A stretch of 64,000 nucleotides of DNA. Source: Mariannaea sp. PMI_226. Its lineage: Eukaryota; Ascomycota; Sordariomycetes; Hypocreales; Nectriaceae. The DNA lies in contig JANFOG010000013.1 in assembly GCA_024336345.1 (NCBI GenBank), positions 1,116,001-1,180,000 of the forward strand. The letters are read 5' to 3'. A program made the translations under genes and the position numbers. The notes below the pieces were generated by a model, which did no database searches, was not told where the DNA came from, and worked only from the letters and a program-made list of their open reading frames with translations. Positions 58,295 through 64,000 of the stretch are shown here, one piece after another. How positions within the stretch are numbered: position 1 is the stretch's first letter; each line of letters begins with the position of its first letter.

Positions 58295-60738
58295 ATGGCA
58301 GTCGATGGGGTCCAGGTCTTCAAGCTGGGTATCGAGGCCCAGTTCGGTCGCCTCACAGATCGTGATAAACGATATGCGCATCACATGGCTCGGTAAGCGC
58401 GAGCCCAGGGACCAGCACTACACTCAAGTAACATGCTAAATCATCAAGTCTAGCTCGGCCTGGTTCGGAACAAGGATCATCCTCCGCCAGGTTTCTCCAG
58501 AGTCATCCGCAATTTTTGACTTCATCCTCGAGCTTTATCGCACTTGTTCCGGGCACTGGAGTTACCTCATCGGACCAGATGTCAGCAGCGAGAACCTCCA
58601 ACGCTTCTTGACCTACGCCGCTACCTTTCTCTCTAACCTGGGGAACTACTATGTGCGTCCTAGCGCTTGAAGGTGCAAGTCTATTGGCAGTACTGACTCT
58701 AACAGGGCTCTGGAGACCAGAAATTCATCTCTGGGGTAGACGGCACTGTCCTCCAGAAACTGGCAGACAGATCCCCTATATTGGCAGGCCTATATGAGGA
58801 AATATCCGAGTCCATAAACTCCAGACCGCCTTTCAGTCTTGGCTATCCAAGCGAGACTGCTCAGAGCAGTTACTATCCCGGGAATTACATCAAAGAGTCG
58901 GACATCACCATGGTGTCAAAGGTTCTCGAGCAGAACTCTGTCTTCCCCGAGAACACCAGGCTTCGAAAAGCACATGATGGTGCTGGATTTGAGGTCCTCC
59001 TTGCCTCTGTTGAACGCGGAGATGTTGCCCGATATCCTCTCCTCAATGGCCGTGGATTCGTGAGACTTATTAGGGGAGATCATTCTTCCGATCTTCAGCG
59101 GGTGTGCGCTGAGCTAACGGAAGCGTCCAAACACGCAACCATCGATTTGCAACGACAGTTTCTCAGTGCTTACATCGAAAGCTTCCAAAGCGGTTGTCTG
59201 GACACATACCGTAAGTCGCAGCGGATCTGGGTGCGGGACAAGTCACCCAAGGTGGAGAACATCTTTGGGTTCGTCGAGCCGTATCGCGATCCGCACGGAA
59301 CTCGGGCAGAGTTTGAGGCTCTGGTGGCAATTACAGACGATGAAGAGTCAAGTATTCTTGCCAAACTAGTTGAAAACTCGGTGACATTCATCCGTCGGCT
59401 GCCCTGGGCAACACCAGAGAATGATGGGAAAGGGCCATTTGAGAAAAATCTCTTCGAGCCGCCCGACTTCTCGAGCATCCATAGTGAGTGGGAATACAGG
59501 CGTGATCCATGATCGATTACTCAAAGCCTATAGCACTGGCGTACTGCTCGAGCATCATATTTCCAGGAATCAACCTACCAAACGTTAGTTTATGTGCAGA
59601 GACCTTTGGTGTGCATTTTGCGCAGACTGACAGTTAATTACAGTACAACGACATTCGGCAGGAGAATGGATTCAAGAATGTGATCATTGCCAACCGGATG
59701 GTCGCCGAGAGCCAAGCGAAGCAGTACCCTTTCATTGACGCTTCCGAGGCGGAGCAATTTAAAAAGCACAAGTTCTCGGCTTATTACTGGTGGGTCGTGC
59801 TCCATGAGCTCCTTGGCCATGGCACAGGGCGGATGATGGTTGAGACTATAGATGAAAAGTTCAACTTCGATATCAAGAATCCACCCGTCAACCCCATCAC
59901 TGGAGGGCCCATTACATCCTGGTACAAACCAGGCCAGACTTGGACCGGCGAATTCGGAGATCTGGCTACCACCGTTGACGAGTGCAGGGCTGAACTCGTT
60001 GGCGCCTATTTAATGGACGATCTAGAGCTTCTTGAGATATTCGGCTTCACCGAAGTCTCAGAGATTCGTGCCGAGGACTGTGAGTAGCTCTGAAAGACTA
60101 GAAAAACTGGCTGGGGCTGACATGGCACCTGCAGTAACCTACAATCTGTACCAGCAGTTAGGCGTTGACGGTTTGCGGGGACTCTCCAACTTCAATGTGC
60201 ATAGCGGCGTAAGTGTTTCCCCGAGTCTTGTTGACGAAAAAGTTGTTTTCCTAACCGATGGCACAGAAATGGGGCCAGGCGCACAGTCGCGTTAGTATTA
60301 CCGATAGTACAGCCATTCAAGGTAAACACAGGCATGCTGATATCCAGATAGGCTCACTTTGCCATACTCAAGTGCTTGCTTCTTCATGGCGGCGGTGTCT
60401 TAACTGTCACCCACAATAAACCAAAGAATTGTCTGACAGTCCGGGTGGACCGTTCCAAGATCCGTACGCATGGAAAGCCAGCGCTCGGAAAGATGCTCTT
60501 ACACTTGCATATGTTCCGATGCACAGCGGACTCCAAAGGCTGTCGCACGTACTATGAGGAACTATCGAGGGTGGACATGGAACATGTCGAATGGCGAGAG
60601 ACTGTGCTCGCAAACAAACCTCCTCCACTCATCTTCGCCCAAGCCAACACGTTCCTTGATGGGGACAAAGTCACACTGAAAGAGTACGAGCCAACAATTG
60701 AAGGCGTCATTAAAAGCTGGGCGGAGCGGGAGGTGTGA
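58295..60738 (+). CDS. DPP3: Dipeptidyl peptidase III (M49 metallopeptidase)
   Basis: Eight exons (58295-58392, 58454-58652, 58706-59483, 59534-59583, 59644-60079, 60135-60208, 60267-60290, 60352-60738) give 681 aa, with every junction in phase. The M49 zinc motif HELLGH is at residues 429-434 (ligands His429 and His434, catalytic Glu430), and DECRAE at 487-492 carries the third ligand Glu488, with Asp in place of the usual first Glu. Other family blocks are KRYAHHMAR-SAWFG, GVDGTVL, AQYIESF-like SAYIESFQ, FGFVEPYRDPHG, IIFPGINLPN-YNDIRQ, ITSWYKPGQTW and WGQAHSRAHFAILK. The 24-bp exon 7 encodes KWGQAHSR. A cytosolic exopeptidase that removes dipeptides from oligopeptides of about 4-8 residues. 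Complete and probably active. It is one of the few housekeeping-type genes here and marks the right end of the gene-poor block. Confidence 0.93.
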
Positions 60739-60771
60739 GATGAAATATATTTCCTATGAATACATATACAC

Positions 60772-62257
60772 TCAGACTCCGCCCTGCCGAAGCACAAGAA
60801 CATATTGCATAATCTGAAATACCGTCTGAACCACTCCTAACAAAATGCTTACCGAACGAAAAGATAGGACACTCCTGAACGCGAGCCAAGCGGTAGAGTC
60901 GCGCTTATCCCGCCACAGCTGTCGGATGGCGCGAGGCTTCTTGCTCGACGCGTAATTGTTCAGTCGTACGATTCTACTCCGAAGGTGGGGGAAGTCACCA
61001 GCCAGGTCGTACTCCTCTCGCTCAATTAGCGTAATTGGACAATTGAATCGCTTCCTGCTGCACATTAGAGTCAAGAATTGATCATGTCCCTCATGCGGTG
61101 TGCGTGCGAACGGTCGTAGTCGTCGAAACAGAGTCCTCGACCGCCTACTGTGACCGAAGAGCAGGCGGTAGGAGAGTAGAATCTCCTGAACCAGCTCTGT
61201 GACATCCTCCTCACTTGCCCAGGGCACTGATCCAGGGCTTTCAAACCCGCAGCGGTGAATAGCACACTTCCGTAGCCCTTGACCATCTCGCCTTTTAAGG
61301 CTCGAGACGCAGAATGAGGGATATTGATAAAGAAAGAGAGTTCCGGAATGCCTGTCTAGTTCCAGATGGCAGGAGAGAGAGTCGACCCACTCAAGCCTGA
61401 CACCACAGATCCTGGTCAATACATGAGCGTTGAGTGCCTTGGATATTATTACTTTGGTATTATTGAACAGCTTCTTGTCATCCGTATCATCAAAAGCGCA
61501 ATAATCTCGTGGTGGAGGCATCATCCCGAACGCAAGAAGAAAGCTGGGTAGTTCGTATTTGCCCGAGAGAGAATGACAAATAGCGGTCACATCAAGCCTG
61601 CTGAAGCGGTGAGGGCATCGCCAGTTATGACCTGTATAAGTGAAACACGACCTATGATAACAGCCTCAGTGAGACCTTATAGGGCTCAAGCCCCTATAGA
61701 CAGCCCCTTCTATAGAAGATAAATAGCCTGCTGTAGGACCTTTCTATAGCTAGAAATCAAGGCCTTCTGTGCCTTGAGTTGCCCCTATCCTAGGTGACAG
61801 AGAAGACTGGTTAAGGCATATTGGCGCTTCGCCGTGGTATCCGTCAATCTCGTCGAAAATGTTGAATCCTCCGGTCGCACAGCGGATGTCAGGTTTGTAG
61901 AGCATTGTCTGCCAGCCTAGGATGGAAAAGATCAGTTCTTTGGATGACTAGTAGGCTTCGTAATTGTCCTTGACAGATACGATACCGAGTTCGACAAGTT
62001 TATCCGTGATACTGTCGATGGTTTTCGGTTCGGAGACCAGGACAAGTTCTCTGACTTTGTTGCATAGGGGAAGAAAATGTGTGTCCCAGTCCGATTTCTT
62101 GTCGCAGTTCATGTTCGGCAGAGCCAGCAACAGTCGCTGCGGTTGGCTGCGGATTTGCTGGTACAGCCACCAGCGATACCACGGAAGGTCGGCGAGGGGT
62201 GGGATCAGGACCCGCTTCAACGTGGCTAGTCGTGCTTGTCCAAGACATCGAGGACAT
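60772..62257 (-). pseudogene. Hypothetical fungal protein gene, disrupted by a stop and an insert
   Basis: The right part (62257-61801, read leftward) encodes LLALPNMNCDKKSDWDTHF, KVRELVLVSE, SKELIFSILGWQTMLY and GGFNIFDEIDGYHGEAPI. It matches an uncharacterised ascomycete family but has an in-frame TAG at 61948-61950. The left part (about 61600-60772) continues the family with GMMPPPRDYCAFDDTDD, LSCHLELDRHSGTLFLYQY, WASEEDVTELVQEILLSYR and KKPRAIRQLWRDKRDS, ending in one hydrophobic helix. Between them lie about 200 bp (61600-61800) with no counterpart in that order and with the hairpin TATAGGG...CCCTATA. An intron could explain the gap, but the TAG would remain. It lies just 30 bp from the convergent peptidase gene. 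Confidence 0.55.
61678..61698. repeat. Hairpin within a suspected insert
   Basis: TATAGGG at 61678-61684 is the exact reverse complement of CCCTATA at 61692-61698, with a 7-nt loop. It lies inside the 200-bp stretch that splits the hypothetical gene. Confidence 0.5.
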
Positions 62258-62756
62258 TTCTGATCACATCAGATCAGCTTACTTAATCGAGAACTAGTTG
62301 GTTGGAGGATATTAGTACCAAACGAGTGATCGGTCGAGTTCGCCATGGGAATGATAGCAAGAGTGCGGCACCAAGAGCCTATTATGTCTTACAGACTGCC
62401 GAAGCAAGAGCTCGTACGGATGCCGTTCCTTTGTACTGGTCAAAAGTATTGCACTAGATCGAGGCATAGCTACCAAGGCCACACCACTGGCTACGGTCGC
62501 TTCGGCCCGTGGCCGCCTTCCCGTCTTAGTTGGAGTTTAGGCGCTGGTAGCTTGCTGGGGCAAATGGCAATCTTCATTCGCTCGTTGGTTGGTTGGTGCA
62601 TCTTCCAGTGCTAAGGTAACGTACAAGTATCGCGCTCCGCATATGCTAGGCTACCTAGTGCAACAAAGTTAATGGTCAAATTTTAGTAGAAAATGAGGTA
62701 GTTCTTTGTATCAAAAAAGTGGCGAGGACCTCCATCATTATACAATTTGAGCAGAG

Positions 62757-64000
62757 ATGGTCGAAACGTGAGTGTCCCACAAGAGTCCTAGAGCCGCAGA
62801 GAGGAGAGAATGCTGATGCTAGTCAATTTAGCCGGGGATAAAGCCCATTGTGGCACCAAGCCTTGGAAAAGTATCGAGAAGAGTTGCAGGCGGCCGAGGA
62901 TTATCAAGCCATCCAGAAAGTCCACACTCTCGAGGAGCTGATCGCTTCGTTTTTCTCCATCCAGGACTCTGCCCTGAGTAATTACGCTGGAGTACTTTCT
63001 CTTAACAGGATTGTCCCGAGGCTCAAGTTTGTCGACGACTTCTCGGCGGTGTTAGCTCTGTGCTTCGGCGCCGATGCAGCCCTAACCGCGGCTGTCTAAG
63101 GCAGCATAAGGTTGATCCTTTCGCACGCCTCCTCAGCCGCGGAGAGCGTCCAAGACGTTCTCGACATGCTAGAAGAGCCCAGTTTGACACTCCGGCAGTT
63201 CCAGGTCTACGAACAGACGCTACCACTGAACCGCCAACTCCAAGAGGCCTTATTAGACGTGTACTGCGAGATCATCTGCTTCTACGCCGGGGCTATCCAC
63301 TTCCTCCGCAGCAATCCCCATCTAGTCATAAGGAAGAATGCGTGGCAAACTTTTCGCATTGACTTTTCGCGGACAATTATGCGCATAAAACGCATGTCGT
63401 CGACCGTAGAGAGCGAGGCCGACCTAGTGCGGATGTGAAAGGACGAAACGCATTACAAAGAAGTTCTAGAGCTCTTGAGTGCCATGAAGGTGAGCAATAC
63501 AGATGGCGCCAAGCGAATTCGGTACAATAACATCCCGTTTGCCGCCAATACCAAGTTCATCGGCCGTGAGAATGCCCTAGGTGCGATTGACAAATCACTG
63601 GAGCCGGAAATAGCTGCGCCCTCACTTAATTCGATAGCATTATTCGGTATGGGCGGTGTCAGCAAAACTCAGATTGCGATCGCAATCGCATATTGTAATC
63701 TGGAAAAGTTCACCGTTATCCCGTGGGTTGCAGCTGATAACCCAATTGCCATTGGAGAGACCTGTCACAAGATCGCCGACGGACTCGGCCTACTGGGAAG
63801 TGATGACGAAATAAAAGACGCCGCTGCGGCTATCTATCAGGTGAAAAAATGGCTAGCCACAACAAGTTCGTTATCCTCTTCCAGTGGCCATTTGATATTG
63901 CAATCATCGTCTGACCGCTGCAGAGTCTACTTACCTCATCATATTCGACAATGCGGACGATCAAACGCTCTGAAGACGGCATGGCCGAACACCATGGGTC
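62757..64000 (+). pseudogene. NLR-like (NB-ARC) STAND protein gene, disrupted and cut by the window end
   Basis: Starting near Met-Val-Glu-Thr (62757), the frame reads LWHQALEKYREELQAAEDYQ, a helical N-terminal domain of the kind found at the start of fungal NLRs (STAND proteins). After a linker it continues with FIGRENALGAIDKSLEP and ALFGMGGVSKTQIAIAIAYC, the P-loop of an NB-ARC domain, then IPWVAADNP. TAA near 62837, TAA at 63097 and TGA at 63436-63438 interrupt it, and the frame is lost again past 63850, where FDNADDQTL-like sequence appears in another frame. The P-loop has Ser where the last Gly of GVGKT is expected (GGC to AGC), consistent with a G-to-A change. The repeat region would lie beyond the window. 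Confidence 0.75.

Overview
The window reads as nuclear DNA of a filamentous ascomycete (Pezizomycotina). Genes carry short introns of about 50-120 bp with GT..AG ends, and the families are typical of moulds: Zn(2)Cys(6) regulators, an UNC93-like MFS protein, a Fet4-type permease, a CorA-like protein, a GH5 exo-glucanase and NLR-type STAND proteins. The species cannot be named from the sequence. About two thirds of the window is gene-poor and holds decayed genes and transposon pieces. Fragments of a subtelomeric RecQ-like helicase, a pogo/Fot-type transposase with C-to-T type stop codons, a Tc1/mariner remnant, a PD-(D/E)XK-like fragment and a broken NLR point to a subtelomeric or accessory compartment shaped by RIP-like mutation.

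Layout. 1-4.5 kb: a zipper-less bZIP gene and a three-exon regulator of the fungal transcription-factor-domain type. 4.5-14.5 kb: one intact short-chain dehydrogenase, a DUF1996 pseudogene and much apparently empty DNA. 14.5-19.6 kb: a sugar-porter MFS gene and, convergent to it, a Fet4-like permease. 22.3-22.9 kb: a small secreted protein. 25.3-32.0 kb: an UNC93-like transporter, a Gfo/Idh/MocA oxidoreductase and a Zn2Cys6 regulator. 32.3-42.1 kb: a decayed succinate-semialdehyde-type aldehyde dehydrogenase, a second Zn2Cys6 regulator, an APC amine/amino-acid permease and a MAO-N-like amine oxidase. 44.2-45.8 kb: a CorA-like membrane protein. 47.9-49.2 kb: a secreted GH5 glucanase. 50.5-57.8 kb: element and helicase fragments surrounding a multi-pass membrane gene, a small cysteine-rich secreted protein and an N-truncated hypothetical. 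58.3-64 kb: dipeptidyl peptidase III, a broken hypothetical gene and an NLR pseudogene that runs off the end.

Two groups of neighbours look functional. (1) At 25-32 kb, transporter and oxidoreductase share a divergent promoter with two near-identical 14-bp repeats containing TCGGNCCGA. The same TCGGGCCGA word lies next to the start of the neighbouring Zn2Cys6 gene, which suggests a locally acting, self-regulated factor. (2) At 32-42 kb, permease, amine oxidase, regulator and semialdehyde dehydrogenase look like an amine-to-GABA-to-succinate catabolic cluster whose dehydrogenase has decayed.

Gene models were rebuilt by eye from splice signals, reading phase and family resemblance. No alignment or database search was run.
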